Under the pieces are notes generated by a model, which was not told where the DNA came from, ran no database searches, and was given only the letters and a program-made list of their open reading frames with translations. Shown piece by piece: positions 19,925-32,592 of a stretch of 64,000 nucleotides of DNA. Source of the DNA: Blastocystis sp. Blastoise (lineage: Eukaryota; Sar; Bigyra; Opalinata; Blastocystidae); contig JBBPEB010000014.1 in assembly GCA_039096225.1 (NCBI GenBank), positions 632,501 through 696,500 on the forward strand, written 5' to 3'. The number at the start of each line of letters is the position of its first letter. Position 1 is the first letter of the stretch. A program made the translations under genes and the position numbers.

Positions 19925-22900
19925 TATTAATATCCAATACAATACTCTTTGAAAAGAAAGAAAAAAAAAGAATAGAGAATATATACTCTAAAGGTAAATC
20001 TTTATGTTCATTAATTCCGCGGTTATTCTGTACAAAATCTTCAAGAGTCATTTTATTTTTAACTCCTGGATTATGAAGATCTGTATTTAGAAGTAAACAT
20101 GAGAAAAGGAGGGAAAATAACGCATCAGAAGATAAGAAAGGACCAGGACTCTGTAAATATCTATATATATATATACATAAATAATAATTTAGATGTATAT
20201 AGATATTTATAGATTACAAAAAAATACTTATTATATTGAATATGCGCATTTAAAATAGAATATTAATAGAAGATATAATAGATTATAAATATAATATGAT
20301 ACTATATAATATATATACACATAAGAGGATAGATCATCAAGAATACGATCAATAGCTTGAGCTTCTCCCGGTATTTTAAAGGCGCCAAGAAACACACGAA
20401 GAATATCATCCACTGATAATCCCTCATAAGAAAACTGACGAACAAAATAATAACGAACCTATACATATATATAGTGAATAAAAATGATTAAGATTAATAA
20501 ATAAATATAATGATAATCAAATATATATGTACATGGAACAAATAGAAAAAGAATAATAAATAATAAATAATAATAATGGTAATAAATATAATAATAATAT
20601 ATATAATAATAATAATATATATATATATACTTGTGCATTAAATGGTTTTCTTTCTTTATCATAAGCTATATAATCACCAAGAATAGTTTTGTCAATAGAA
20701 GGACAATCATAAATAAGTTTTGCCATCCCTTTAGCGTCTTCAGCATTCGTTAAGAGACTCATCGACTATATATGTATATATTATATTTATAATATAGAAT
20801 ACTTACAAGTGCATAATCCGTAGCTTCCTTATATTGCTTATTATTAAATAAAGTACTAAATTTATTGAATATATGCTTCTTCTGCTTACTTTCTAATACC
20901 CATTCATCTTCACTATATATAAGATATATAAGATATAGATATATATGATATATAAGATATATAAGATAATATATATATATATATATATACGAAAAGTTGG
21001 TAGTTGGTGTATTGCCTCTTCGAGTACATCGAGAAGATATACTGTGTAACATCTATATATATATATATATATATATATTATACATGTTAATATTTATATA
21101 AGAATCATCAATAAAACTATATATAATATATATAATATATATACAGCTAGTATAACTTGCATCGAGAGACTATTTAAAGAAGTGAAAATAGAAGTAATAT
21201 TTAGAGAAGGAGAGATAGCGGATGACGCAATCGTTGTTTCTGGAATACTATTCTCAGCTAAACATGTAAAGATCTTTTCAAATAAATTAGTACATTGAAC
21301 ATCACAATCATACTAAAGAATATATATTAATTTAGTATAAGATAATATAATCATTCAATATAATATAGTATAATTGATTTGTTTCAATTATATATATATA
21401 TATATACATTAGTATAGATATCTAGAACAAGAGAGGGTTCTCTGAAGAAGTCAACGAGTGATTCTAAAACAAGTTCTTTCTGAGAAGGACTACTAGATGT
21501 ACTAGGAGAAAGAAATATCATAGATATACATATAAATATAATATTATATATATATAGATATAATAATATAAATAGTATATATATATTATCTAAATAAAAA
21601 ATGTATTGAATACAAATCAGAATATCCTATAATATAGGATATGAAAGTATGTAGTACAAACATAAAAATACATCCTCATATATATACCTAGAAAGATGAC
21701 GAATATAAATAGAGACAAAAAAAACTTCAAGTTGTAGTTTCAGATTGTCTTTTACTGTTTGAAAAAGGTTATAAATAAGTCGCAAACAGAGAGAAAGAGA
21801 AGAAAGATCATCTGTCTCACTATTAATAATAATATTCTTACATACCTTATTCTATATATATATAGTATATAGTATATTTACATGATACAAGGAATTCATT
21901 ATACATAAAGCATTTATTAATATAAAAAGCGAAAAAGAAAAATATATAAATAATTAATAAACAGTGAAATAAATTTTTTTAAAATTATATATATATATAA
22001 TAATCTTATACTTGAATAATTTTAATAAGAGAATTATATTTATTAATAGCTTCTCCTCCCATTTCAATAATAATATTAATCAACGTAAACCCTAATAATC
22101 GTGTATATTGAGGTCTAAATAAAGAATAGATACAATTCATAATATACATAATTTATATAATAAAATAACTATATAAATAAATTAATATTTTTAAGAAGAT
22201 ATAGAATAGAATTATATCACATTATATACTTTTGAGAAGCAGTTAAATCAGCGACAAAATCAAAAACACTTTGAAGTGTATCTTCTGTCTATATAATATA
22301 ATATAATATAATATATATAATAATAAAATATAATAGTATATATTATAATAGTATATTATATAATAGTATATAATATAATAGTTATAATATAATAGTATAT
22401 AATATAATAGTATATAATATAATAGTATATAATATAATAGTATATAATATAATATAATAGTATATTATATAATATATATACAAAGTGTTCTTTATGTTGA
22501 TTGATCGATTGTTTTATTTCTAGCTCTATAGCTAATGTATTTTTATTATTTTCACTTTCATTTCCATGGGAATTCGTGTCAGATATAGGAGTAACTTCAT
22601 CAACTTCTGGAGAACTTTTCAAGTCATTAAAAAAATAATGTGATTATATACAAATAAAAATTAAATAATTAAATATATTTTTAAAATATAATAATTATAC
22701 CTTCTGAAGAAATATTTGAATGTAACGAAGTTATATCACATTCAGGAGACTATTATATATATAATATTATATATAAAATTGTATATATATACAGATATAG
22801 TTTGACCACATGCCTTATATAAATCATCATATTTACCTTCCTATTTAAAAAAAAAATTATATAGAAAGAATATAAATAAATATACACTAATATTTTGAAG

Positions 22901-23891
22901 ATGTGAAAATAAAGAGAGTATAAAATGAGCCAATGTATTCTCTGCAGTTAACTGTAATAACTATATATATGTATATTATTAAATATATATATATATATAT
23001 AAAGAATATACAGGATTTGATGAAGGTATAGTTGCCATTTTATAGCATGTATTCAAAAGATTCATTACACTATATAGAATAATCAAATATTATATATTTA
23101 TGACATATAGATAATTATAATAAGACTTTAATAAATATAAATTATAAAAGGTAAAATAAAAAAAAAATATATATATATATATATAATATATATATTTAAC
23201 AAGAATATAGAATATATACCTATCATGTGTGAGGAAAATACCTGCATCATTTCGAATAAGAATAAGAATTAAATCTAATATCTTTAAGAAAAGGCTTTCT
23301 TCTGTAGTTGTATATGTAGATTCAAATCGACATAAAGAAACTGTACAGGCTAATTCATTAATTACAGTCATCACATTCTTTGTCTATATACATGTACTTA
23401 TTAATATGTAATATATATATATATAATATATAATACATATATATACTATAGATATATATAATATATATATATATGTAAATACATGAAGACTAATAAATCC
23501 ATATAAGAGAAACTTATGAATAGAAGAAATAGCAGCACCAGTAACAATTGCACTATAAAGCATAATTCGAGATTTTGATGATAAATATCTCATACCTAGT
23601 ATATGGAGTACGAATAAGAATCAGAAATGGTGCTAAATAAACCATAGGATCCAATTCACGAATAGTATCATAATTTGATAACTCTTCATTTAATGATTTA
23701 AACATCTTAGTTAATGGCGTATCATTCTAAATATAGTATAATTCATACTTATCACTAAATACCTCAAGAGGAACCTCTCTATAAAACCGACTATTGGATT
23801 CCCAATTACTTTCAAGACGAAGTAACGATAAGATGTTGTATATCTCTCCTTTTATACAATGAATAGATCTTGAAGAATCCACTATTGACAT
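15892..23891 (-). CDS. GBF1/Gea-type ARF guanine-nucleotide exchange factor (Sec7 domain)
   Basis: The start is at 23891 (MSIVDSSRSIHCIKGEI) and the stop TAG at 15892. The N-terminal exons (23891-22900) match the GBF1 DCB domain: a GEI...LLRLESNW motif, then 'ELDPMVYLAPFLILIR', then a segment ending NDAGIFLTHD. The Sec7 domain spans about 20760-19700: 'MAKLIYDCPSIDKTILGDYI', then FVRQFSYEGLSVDDILR, then FKIPGEAQAIDRIL carrying the catalytic 'glutamic finger' of the GEA motif, then LLNTDLHNPGVKNK and NRGINEHKDLPLEYI. The last three are diagnostic of the large ARF-GEFs, closest to GBF1/GNOM. Downstream exons (19640-16440) should be the HDS helical domains but are poorly conserved. The last exon ends in a long Asn/Asp/Ser-rich tail followed by a Ser/Pro/Thr segment. 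The product probably activates ARF on early secretory membranes and recruits COPI. More than 20 introns are present, so exact joins are uncertain. Confidence 0.88.
17512..17692. repeat. About 30-bp minisatellite (six copies) in an ARF-GEF intron
   Basis: Roughly six copies of a unit like tatatagaatagatttatgaaataat occupy the intron between two 3' exons. Copies differ by single substitutions (gaaat/aaaaa variants). Confidence 0.8.
18796..18863. repeat. (TAA)n trinucleotide repeat in an ARF-GEF intron
   Basis: An uninterrupted run of about 22 TAA/ATA units lies within an intron. Read on the minus strand it would give a Tyr run, but it lies outside the conserved coding sequence. Confidence 0.85.
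22300..22475. repeat. About 15-bp A/T tandem repeat (agtatataatataat) in an ARF-GEF intron
   Basis: Several near-identical 15-bp units, plus shorter variants, fill an intron upstream of the exon encoding NKNTLAIELEIKQS. Confidence 0.75.
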
Positions 23892-24563
23892 TTACTTTTC
23901 CAATAATTCAAATTTGTGATTGAGATTGTAAATTCTAAAGCGAATCATATAAAGATTAGTGTTTTAGAATGAAATATACATAATATTATGAATCTATAAT
24001 ATGTTTATAAGCAAAATAACTGAAACAAAAACTTTTAACATTCTGCATTCTTAGCAGGTTTTCAGCTCAGGGAACAGTGATTGAATCGTTTTCAGAATCA
24101 TTTTATGTTTTTCCCCTAAAAAAAGAAGCGACAGTATCCGGATCATTCTTCATAGAATTCGATTGTTTAGGAAATGAAGAAATTCAGATATTTTCAGTTT
24201 TGTTTACGTTCTTTGTTTATATATGTAAAAGACATGAAATAAAGATAAATATTATCAGAAAGGATCTGAGATATGCTATAGATAAGAAGAATAGATTCTC
24301 AAAGGTGAGTATCAATCAATTAGCGAAAAATCGTTATATAATAAAGATTCTACATCCTTTTAGATAGTTAATAGGCGAATTTAGTAATATGTGTTCATTA
24401 GAAGATAGTTAAGATACAACAAAACAAACTTTTAAACGAAATGATTTGATTTAAGATAAAATTTCATGAAAATTTCATGAAAATACTTAAGTCATTCTTA
24501 GGTTTTTTAATGATAAATATAGTATTGGATAGATTAAGATATTAATAGGAATTTTTAAAAAAA
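23892..24563. other. Intergenic interval holding an ATG-less + strand open frame
   Basis: This region lies between the ARF-GEF start and the SerRS stop. It holds a stop-free stretch of 97 codons on the + strand (24077-24367, beginning near ESFSESFYVFPLKK). The stretch has no ATG and no similarity I recognise. It could be an exon of an unrecognised gene or chance. Otherwise there is A/T-rich sequence with no visible RNA gene. Confidence 0.4.
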
Positions 24564-26458
24564 TTAATTCTTGTTGAATTTAGCAAGTCTTTCCTTACGG
24601 TTTTGTTCCATTTGTTGAGGAAGAGGTCTATAAAGATAAGTTATTCGTTAAGTAATATAAATAGTGAATAATATTTGATAAATTAATAAAAATAAAATGA
24701 ATAATTAAATAATAAAATAAGTCACAAATAAAAAATTTATAAATATATATATACCTAACAAAAGGTAAGAAAGTGATTCCCATCATGAAAGGAACAAGAG
24801 GTTCAGGAATAGTAATACCTTCAGGAGTTTGATAGTTTTCAAGAATACAGCATAAAGTTCTAGTTAAAGCACAAAGAGTACTATTAAGCATATGTACATA
24901 TTTCTTATCTTCATTTTGTTTCTTATTACGACCACAACGAATCTCCATAGCTCTTGATTGATAATCAGTACAATTAGAACAAGATACTAATTCTCTATAA
25001 GTATCATAACCAGGGAACCATCCCTATAGTATAGAAATTATATTATTATATATAGGTATATTTTATATAATATAATAATAAACATAATAAAACATATAAT
25101 AAAAATAATAAACATATAATAATAATAATAAAATTAAAAAAAACTATCATAATAAAACTACATACTTCAAGATCATATTTCTTAGCAGCAGCGTTATTTA
25201 ATTCACCAGAAACAATATTAACTACTCTATAAGGAAGATTTAAAGATTCATAGAATTCTCTACAGTTCTTAATTAAATATTCTTGCATTTCTTGAGATTC
25301 TTCAGGTTTCGTAATAGCAAATTGTTCTACTTTATCAAATTGATGTACTCTGAAAATACCCCAAGTATCTTTACCATGAGCACCAGCTTCTTTACGGAAA
25401 TTGGTAGAGAAACCAGTATATTTAAGAGGTAAATCTTTTTCATCTAACCATTCACCCATGTGATAACCACAAATAGGTTGTTCAGAAGTAGCAATTAAAT
25501 ACTTTTCATCTCCATCTTCACCTTCAACATGATATAATTCTTCATCAAATTGAGATAATTGAGCAACACCCGCCATAACATCTCTATTCATAAAATAAGG
25601 AGTTTGAAGAGTAGTATAACCTCTCTTAGCATTCCATTGAAGAGAATACATAATAATAGCTTGATTTAATAATACAGCATTACCCTTAAGGAAATAAGCT
25701 CTATGACCAGCTACTTTATTACCTCTTTCAGGCTCATAACCATCAATCATCCATAATAACTATATATAGGGGATTCATTTATATTTATTATTATAAAAAT
25801 TATATATATGTTAATAAATATTTAATGATAATAATGAATATAATAATAATAATAATGAATATAATAATAATACTATATACTTCATGATGAGAGAACATAC
25901 TACCATCAGTATTTACATGAGGTTCACCCCACTTCCAAGCAACTACATTAAAAGCCTATATATATATATATATATATATGAAAAGTGAAAAAATAAAAAA
26001 TAAATTAATTAAAGCAAAATATAATAATTAAAAAATAATTAAAAAAAATGAAAAATAAAATAAAATAAATAATTAAAACAACAAAATACTTCATCCTTAT
26101 TAATAGGAACAGTAGGATCTAAGATATTACCAATTTGAGCTAAAGTAGAATCTCTCTTCTTTTGGACTTCAAGAACTTTCTTTTGATTTTCTTCAATTTG
26201 AACAGTAAGTTCCTTAACTTTAGCAGTTAAATCATCACAAGGTTCCTTAGCCTTCTTCTTCTTACCAATTTCAATAGAAAGCTTTCTCTTTTCAGCAAGC
26301 ATATTATCACCATTCTTAAGGATAACTCTTAATTCGTTATCTAAAGCAATAGTATCATCAACAAGTTGAACATTAGCAAATCTCTTTCTTTGAGATTCTC
26401 TTACTAATTCAGAGTTACCTCCCTTATAATCACGAAGAAGATTAATATCAATAGGCAT
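24564..26458 (-). CDS. SerRS: Seryl-tRNA synthetase, cytosolic (class II)
   Basis: The enzyme charges tRNA-Ser with serine. The start is ATG 26458 ([15 protein letters not shown]) and the stop TAA 24564. The first exon encodes the N-terminal helical arm ([18 protein letters not shown]...), a long coiled coil that grips the tRNA-Ser variable arm. The catalytic domain follows: [14 protein letters not shown] and the [10 protein letters not shown] strand (motif 1 region), [10 protein letters not shown], then motif 2 [27 protein letters not shown] with its class II Arg. Next are [16 protein letters not shown] and [24 protein letters not shown]. Motif 3 is [15 protein letters not shown], ahead of [11 protein letters not shown]. 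The C-terminus is basic ([15 protein letters not shown]). Length and order match eukaryotic cytosolic SerRS. Only four or five introns, far fewer than in neighbouring genes; codon use is relatively biased, as expected for a highly expressed gene. Confidence 0.97.
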
Positions 26459-27053
26459 TCCTATGACTTCAAAAACAAACGATTTCTATGTAAAAAATTA
26501 AAATGGTCATAAAAAGAAGTTTTGGATGATTTTTTTTGATTGGTAAAACGAATTTTGAACGGAATTATTTTGCTTTTCACAGTTCTTTTGAAAATTTGAC
26601 TATAAAAAAGAATATAATCAGTAATATTAATTAATGTTTATTGTTTGCATTCATTATCTTATTAGGCTGTATTATAATAGAATAGAGCTTTTAATGATTA
26701 TGGCCAATAAGATAGAATACTATGAACAACCTAGAATACTATGATTAAGAAGTCACATTGAGAATTGACGAAAACAGCCACTTTATATTCTTATATTATC
26801 GATTAGATAAAGATAGATGACTATTAGATGTATAGATTATTGCGTTAATATTGATTAGAATGCTCCAAGAACTAGAAACGGTTCAATTATACAATAGAAA
26901 TACATATAGTAAACAATTATACTATATTAAATATTAGGTATTATTTATATATCAAAAGAAAAACAATAAGATAACAGTGAAAATGAAAAAAATGAAAATT
27001 ATTATTAAAAAATAGAAACTAAAATATATTATATGAGATAAACCCTAAAAAAA
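26459..27053. other. Intergenic interval with nothing recognised
   Basis: This stretch of about 600 bp separates the SerRS start and the stop of the membrane-protein gene. It must include the SerRS promoter. No coding, tRNA-like or repeat feature stands out. Confidence 0.5.
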
Positions 27054-28276
27054 CTAACAAGAACATTTGATTTGAGAATAGAATTCACGAGCAGGCAACT
27101 CAGGTCTTTCTATAGAATATAAAATATAGAATATATATAATAATATAATATATAATAAATAATAAATAAGATACCATCAATTGGAATTTTCTTTAATAGA
27201 AAATAAAATCGAACTGTTTGATATAATACTAAAATCTATATAAATATATATAGATCCAAGAGAGAAAAAGGATATATATATATTTATATTCAAACATTTA
27301 GAAATAAAAAGATATATAATCATTTGAATAATGTTATAAATATATATATACAGAGAAAACTAATGTACTTGCAGTTTCAAAAATATAAAAAGGATTAATA
27401 TCATCTGGAGATGTTAATACAAAGTAACTTATATAATATCCACCAAATAGTATAATAAACAAAGGTATTAGTATAAGACAGTATAGTATTAAAGATGAAC
27501 TAACATATAAAAAAAAATATATATATATAATGAATTTTTAAAATTCAAAAAAAAATATATAATATAACAATAATAAACACAATAACAATAATAAATATAA
27601 TATATATAGAAAGGATATTAGAATAATATAGAGCATACTATAATGATATGCTCCTAAAAGAAGACAAAGTGAAATCAAAGCAGGAATTATAACAATACAT
27701 ATATTTGACATTACTAGTTTATCAAAACATAATAATATTACAAAAAATGTTAATAACTATATATATTATTGATTATATAAACATAATAATTCTTCCTTAT
27801 TATAATCAAGAAAAATCTTATGAAATAACTATAGATATATATACACCACAAATATATCCAGTAATTCGATAACATTTTGTATATCCAATTATTTTTATTA
27901 TATCATCAGTATTATTATTTGTAAGAGAAGAAATCGAATCCTTGGTTGAAACAGTAATAACAGGAATTGGAACAGTTTGAGGAGTAAAATTGTCTGGTTT
28001 CATCAAATCACGTTGTAATTCATCATCATTTAATATGTAGGAATCTGAATTCATATACGAAAGATCTTGATTACTATAGGAAACATCTGAAGAACGTTGT
28101 TCTTCTAAATCTTGAACATCAACGCTTGTTTTTGTACTAGATTCTGGAGTCTGAAACAGAACATAAAGTCCTTTTGAATATGCTGATAAAGGAATCTCTT
28201 TCTTATATTTTCTTTGAAATGCAAACACACGATTCGAATAAGTATTATAATAGTCACTATTCTGACACTGAAGCAT
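27054..28276 (-). CDS. Multi-pass membrane protein of unknown function
   Basis: The start is ATG 28276 (MLQCQNSDYYNTYSNRVFAF) and the stop TAG 27054 (ending PAREFYSQIKCSC). The first exon (28276-27844) is a hydrophilic, Ser/Asp-rich cytosolic-looking head that ends TKCYRITGYICG. It is followed by hydrophobic segments: LLTFFVILLCF, then ICIVIIPALISLCLLLGAY in the next exon (about 27770-27640), and further hydrophobic exons at about 27490-27350. The last exon encodes a short tail rich in Pro and Cys (ERPELPARE...KCSC). That Cys pair could be a lipidation or sorting signal, but this is inference. I do not recognise the family. It is head to head with the + strand gene at 28508, with about 230 bp between the starts. 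Confidence 0.65.
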
Positions 28277-28507
28277 CTTCGAATTATTAGAAAAAATGAA
28301 AAAAAATGTCTAATGAGCTATTTAAAGAAAGAATACCTCTTAAATCAAATAATAACAATAATTTCTATAAACACAACTACAAAAATCGAATTCCCTCGGT
28401 TTTAATTGTTTCTTTAATTGAACTTTTAAGTGTGCTAATTGAATTACATTTAGTACCTACTGTTTTGTTATTTATATAATTCGTGTGTATATAGTATTTA
28501 ATAAAAA

Positions 28508-29362
28508 ATGCAGAATTTAATGAATTATTCGGACTCTTCTGATGAGTCATCTGACAATTCAGATTCGTCCAATGAATCCTATAAGAATGGAAATCAGCAG
28601 GACACAATACATATAATACATAAAGTAAATTCATTACTTTTAAAATATTGTTTATACAACTTTAGACCTTAGTATCTTCATTAGATTCTAAAAAGTTCAA
28701 ACCTGCTGTTAAAATGCCTTCTGTAGATGATTTAGATGAAACTTTAGATTATTATGGAAGAACTATTGATAAAACGAAAATGGATGTATACATTTATTGA
28801 TTTACAATGGGATAATCATAAATAAACATATATTAGGAAGAAGATAAAATACATTATTTCAGTGTTGAAGAAGAGAAAAAGAAAGAGGAAGAAGAACAAA
28901 GAAAAAAAGATGCTGAACATATCCCTAGCTTCTTTGAAGATGGTCATTATCTTGTCCAAGCCGATGTTCTTGTTGTATATATTTATATATTTTATTTATA
29001 TTCTTTCTATTTTTTATTCATAGTAATTTTAAATATCTCTTATATTTTCTTTTAATATCTCTTATAATTTGTTTAATATCTCTTAGATTTTTTTTAATAT
29101 CTCTTATAATTTTTTTAATATCTCTTATAATTTTTTTATATCTCTTATATTTTTTTTAATATCTCTTATAATGTTTTTTATAAACATCTTTTTTTTTCAA
29201 ATACTTTTATATATAGAATAATGAGCCTGTGAAGTACAAAGAAGAGAAAGGACATGAGGTTACACAAAGTATATATATACTTGTAAGTTATCATTAATAA
29301 TTCTATTTTATATAGAAAAGAAAAGAAATACAAAATTAGAAGAAAAACGAATTTCTAAATAA
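28508..29362 (+). CDS. Small acidic/charged protein, unassigned
   Basis: The ATG at 28508 opens a Ser/Asp-rich segment (MQNLMNYSDSSDESSDN). Introns are at about 28625-28666, 28787-28834, 28974-29218 and 29271-29314. Joining them gives a protein of roughly 150-160 residues. It contains SSLDSKKFKPAVKMPSVDDL, then 'DETLDYYGRTIDKTKM', a KKKEEEEQRKKDAEH charged helix, then IPSFFEDGHYLVQADVL and a basic tail ending RNTKLEEKRISK before TAA at 29360-29362. The pattern (acidic Ser start, central FF/Y motif, basic end) suggests a nuclear protein, but I recognise no family. Confidence 0.7.
29033..29184. repeat. About 21-bp T-rich tandem repeat in the third intron of the 28508 gene
   Basis: Seven to eight imperfect copies of tttaatatctcttataattt lie in this intron. 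Unlike most introns here, the unit is polypyrimidine-rich on the coding strand rather than pure TA. Confidence 0.8.
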
Positions 29363-29593
29363 AAATAATATTTAGCATGTATACTGAATTCTTATGGTGT
29401 TATTATTCATAAATATTTTAGTATTATTGTATTCTGTATTGGATATTTCAAATTATTCTTCTATCCATACATTAATAAGAATATTTTTTATATAAAAGAT
29501 TGTATATCATATATATAGAAACATTTTAATTACTTATAGTCTTTCGAATAAAGATCAATATTACAAAACAACTATTCACAAATAAATATATAT

Positions 29594-30198
29594 TTATAAA
29601 ACATGAACTATAATACAATCATCTTCTATTTCATGTTTTTTTGTTTCAATTTTTAATATTTGTTTAATAGACTAAGTAAATTGTTAATTTATATTAATAA
29701 TTAATAATGAATTACCTTTCGACAAATAGGACATAGACGATGATTCTTTCGTTTATATAAAGAAAGAGCACATTCATAACAAATACCTCCCTATATATAT
29801 TTATAAAGTGTTATATATATATATAGAATACATGTCCACATGGTAGCAAGACTCCATCCTATAAAAGTATGTAAAAATATTATAATGTAGAATAAATTCT
29901 TAATAAATGTGAATTTATATTAAGTTATACATATATAAAAAGAAAACAAAAATAATATACTTTTTGTTCAGTTTCACATATATAGCAGTTTCCTTGAAGA
30001 TCATATGATTTGGATGTGTGTATAGATGTTAATGGTGGATATTCAGAATGAATAGAAATAGAAGGAGAAATAGGAGAAGAAGGAGAAGAACCATGAGGAG
30101 AAGGAGAAGAAGGTAATGGTGATAATACACTATGAGGTGATATAGGAGATGCTTTATATATAGAGCATTATAAAATGATTGATCATTTTTTGGTTACA

Positions 30199-30242
<44 letters not shown>

Positions 30243-30332
30243 GATGACAAGAAAAAATATTATTCTTATAATAGAGAACATTTGGTTTCTTCATCATGTT
30301 TAATACATTTTCTACATTAATAATTTCATTTT

Positions 30333-30418
<86 letters not shown>

Positions 30419-32325
30419 TGTTACTATTACTTGTATGAACATCAAAAGATTTTATATATATAAATATAATTATATATACATATACCATCATATCAAGATA
30501 AACAGATTCATCTGTAGATAAAGAACACTTGAGTCGAATAATCAGTGAAAACAGATTTATAAATGCAAGTAAGATGAAGAAACATATATTTAGAATACAA
30601 AAAATACTCATTAGTATCTAAAAGAAAATAGTATACACAATTATAATATATAATAAAATATAGGAAATAAAAATATATATATATAATTTAAAACTAGAAT
30701 ACATACTCTGTTAATATTCATATTAATAATGAATACTAGAACGCAGTCTGTAATAATTATACTCAAGTATATGAATTGTTTTAATAAAAATAATATTTTT
30801 ATCATTCGTTCTAATTTTAAACATTGAATGGTTAGATTGATTTCTCTGAAGAATTGACGAGATATATACGTGTCCTTTAATGATTAAAAATATATTATGT
30901 TGTATAGTATGCATAATATATATATAACATATATATATATATATATATATTAATAATAATGTATATATAATAAATGTAAAACATATATATAATAAATAAT
31001 TAGAATAACTATAATAATTATATATACATACATTGAATTGAAGAACAATAGGAATAAATAAAATAATAATTGAAAAGATATATATAGCTAGTAATAATAA
31101 GGGAGAAACAAATAGTAGTATATGTTGAATTGAAAAAGGATTTACAACTATATATAACAATATAATATAGAATATAATCAAATAATAGGTAAATATATAC
31201 CTGTGAGATGTTCAAATTGTGAGTAAGTGAAATAGAGAATAGATATAATTTGAAGAATTATATATATAGACAATAGAATAGTATTTGTGATTTGAATCAA
31301 TTTCTTTTCTAAATACCATCGATTTAAATAATGGGACTGAGGAGTGGAAGTATGAAGATAACGATAGTATATCTATATATTTATATTATTAATAATAGAT
31401 TATGATAGCTTATCTATCCATAATATCCATATAAATCAATCACATAATTATAAATATAAATCTATATATAAATCAAACATATATAATTATATTCATACAC
31501 TTCTAAGTCTACAAGTTTGAGAAAGAATATTAAATACTGTTCCTGATAAAATAGGAATAAAACACAAGGAGAGATATAAGTTCATTTTTGGATGAAAATA
31601 AGGAGAAGGATAACGAGATAAACAGAAATTAATTAAATAAAATGAAATAAAAAGACATAACCAAAACATAAATTCTGTAATTCGTGTTGATATATGACTA
31701 ATCGTAAAACTTTTAAAACTTAAAAAACAACGTATTAATTTATATATAGATATAAATAGTGGAATTGAAGAAACTACAGCTATTGATGCATAAGGAATAA
31801 CTTTATATATACCAATTACACTGTAATCTATCACTAATGAATAGTCTATATAGAATGTTGGAGCCACAGAAAAGAATAATACACATAACCTATTGAAAAT
31901 ATATATATTAAAAACTTGTTATAAATAAAAGTGTGATATTCAATCTATTATAATAAAAATACACATACATAACTGGCAAAACAACTTCTTTTGCGTAATA
32001 AATTAGCATAGAATCACATTTCTTAGAATCAATGTTATTCATATATGCTATTCGTCCTGGTTTAAAGAAATTTCTGTAGAATGTTCTTAATTTATAATTG
32101 TTATACTCAAATAAAAGATCTATTGATAATAAATCAATAAAATATATCACAATATATAAAAAAATATACGACCACGAATCGATTCATACGCTTCATAGTT
32201 ATTATCCTCACCACTTTCTAATATACTATCCTCAGACTCTTCTATGATGCATAGAATATCTAATTGAAATATATACGCTGACTTTGTAACATTCAATTCC
32301 TTTGTTTAATTTAAAAGAAAAAGAC
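29594..32325 (-). CDS. Multi-pass membrane protein with C-terminal RING finger (probable E3 ubiquitin ligase)
   Basis: The C-terminal exons (29960-29594) encode a complete C3HC4 RING: C-Y-I-C, then C-G-H in DGVLLPCGH, then GGICYECA, then CPICRK. The stop is TAA at 29594, after EIEDDCIIVHVL. Upstream is a Ser/Pro-rich linker (about 30180-30000). Before that come several exons of strongly hydrophobic segments (about 31900-30560), for example SVIGIYKVIPYASIAVVSSIP and ITEFMFWLCLFISFYLINF. A likely N-terminal cytosolic acidic stretch (EESEDSILESGEDNN, about 32240-32190) precedes the first hydrophobic exon. The architecture (TM bundle plus RING tail) fits a membrane-anchored E3 ligase that ubiquitinates ER or endomembrane proteins. 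The N-terminus is not resolved: the frame before EESEDS meets a stop unless a tiny intron is removed, so the start near 32325 is approximate. Confidence 0.75.
30335..30414. repeat. 80-bp (TA)n microsatellite in the RING-protein gene
   Basis: This is an uninterrupted TA run within an intron between the linker exon and the membrane exons. A second TA run lies at about 30200-30241 in the same gene. Confidence 0.9.
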
Positions 32326-32473
32326 TTTCCATATTTTAATTAACTATTTGTCTTACATCATATATTGAGGATCAATTATTCATATGAATCCATTTCTATA
32401 TGTATATCCCTTAAAAAGCATTTTTTTGAAATCTGAAAAAACAATCACCTATCTGAATTTTATTTCAGAAAGT

Positions 32474-32498
32474 ATCCAAAAAAAAATTTTTTTTGGAT
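32474..32498. other. Near-perfect A9T8 palindrome in a divergent intergenic region
   Basis: The sequence is ATCC, nine A, eight T, GGAT. It lies between the RING-protein start (-) and the Ser-rich protein start (+). It could be a nucleosome-excluding poly(dA:dT) element for a shared bidirectional promoter, or simply a hairpin. The function is inferred from position only. Confidence 0.5.
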
Positions 32499-32592
32499 TC
32501 TCCCTCCTTTTTCATTATTTTTTTAATTATAGATAGTTTTTATTGTTCACTATGATCTTCAAATTCATTATGTTTTCCAACAAATAGTTTAA

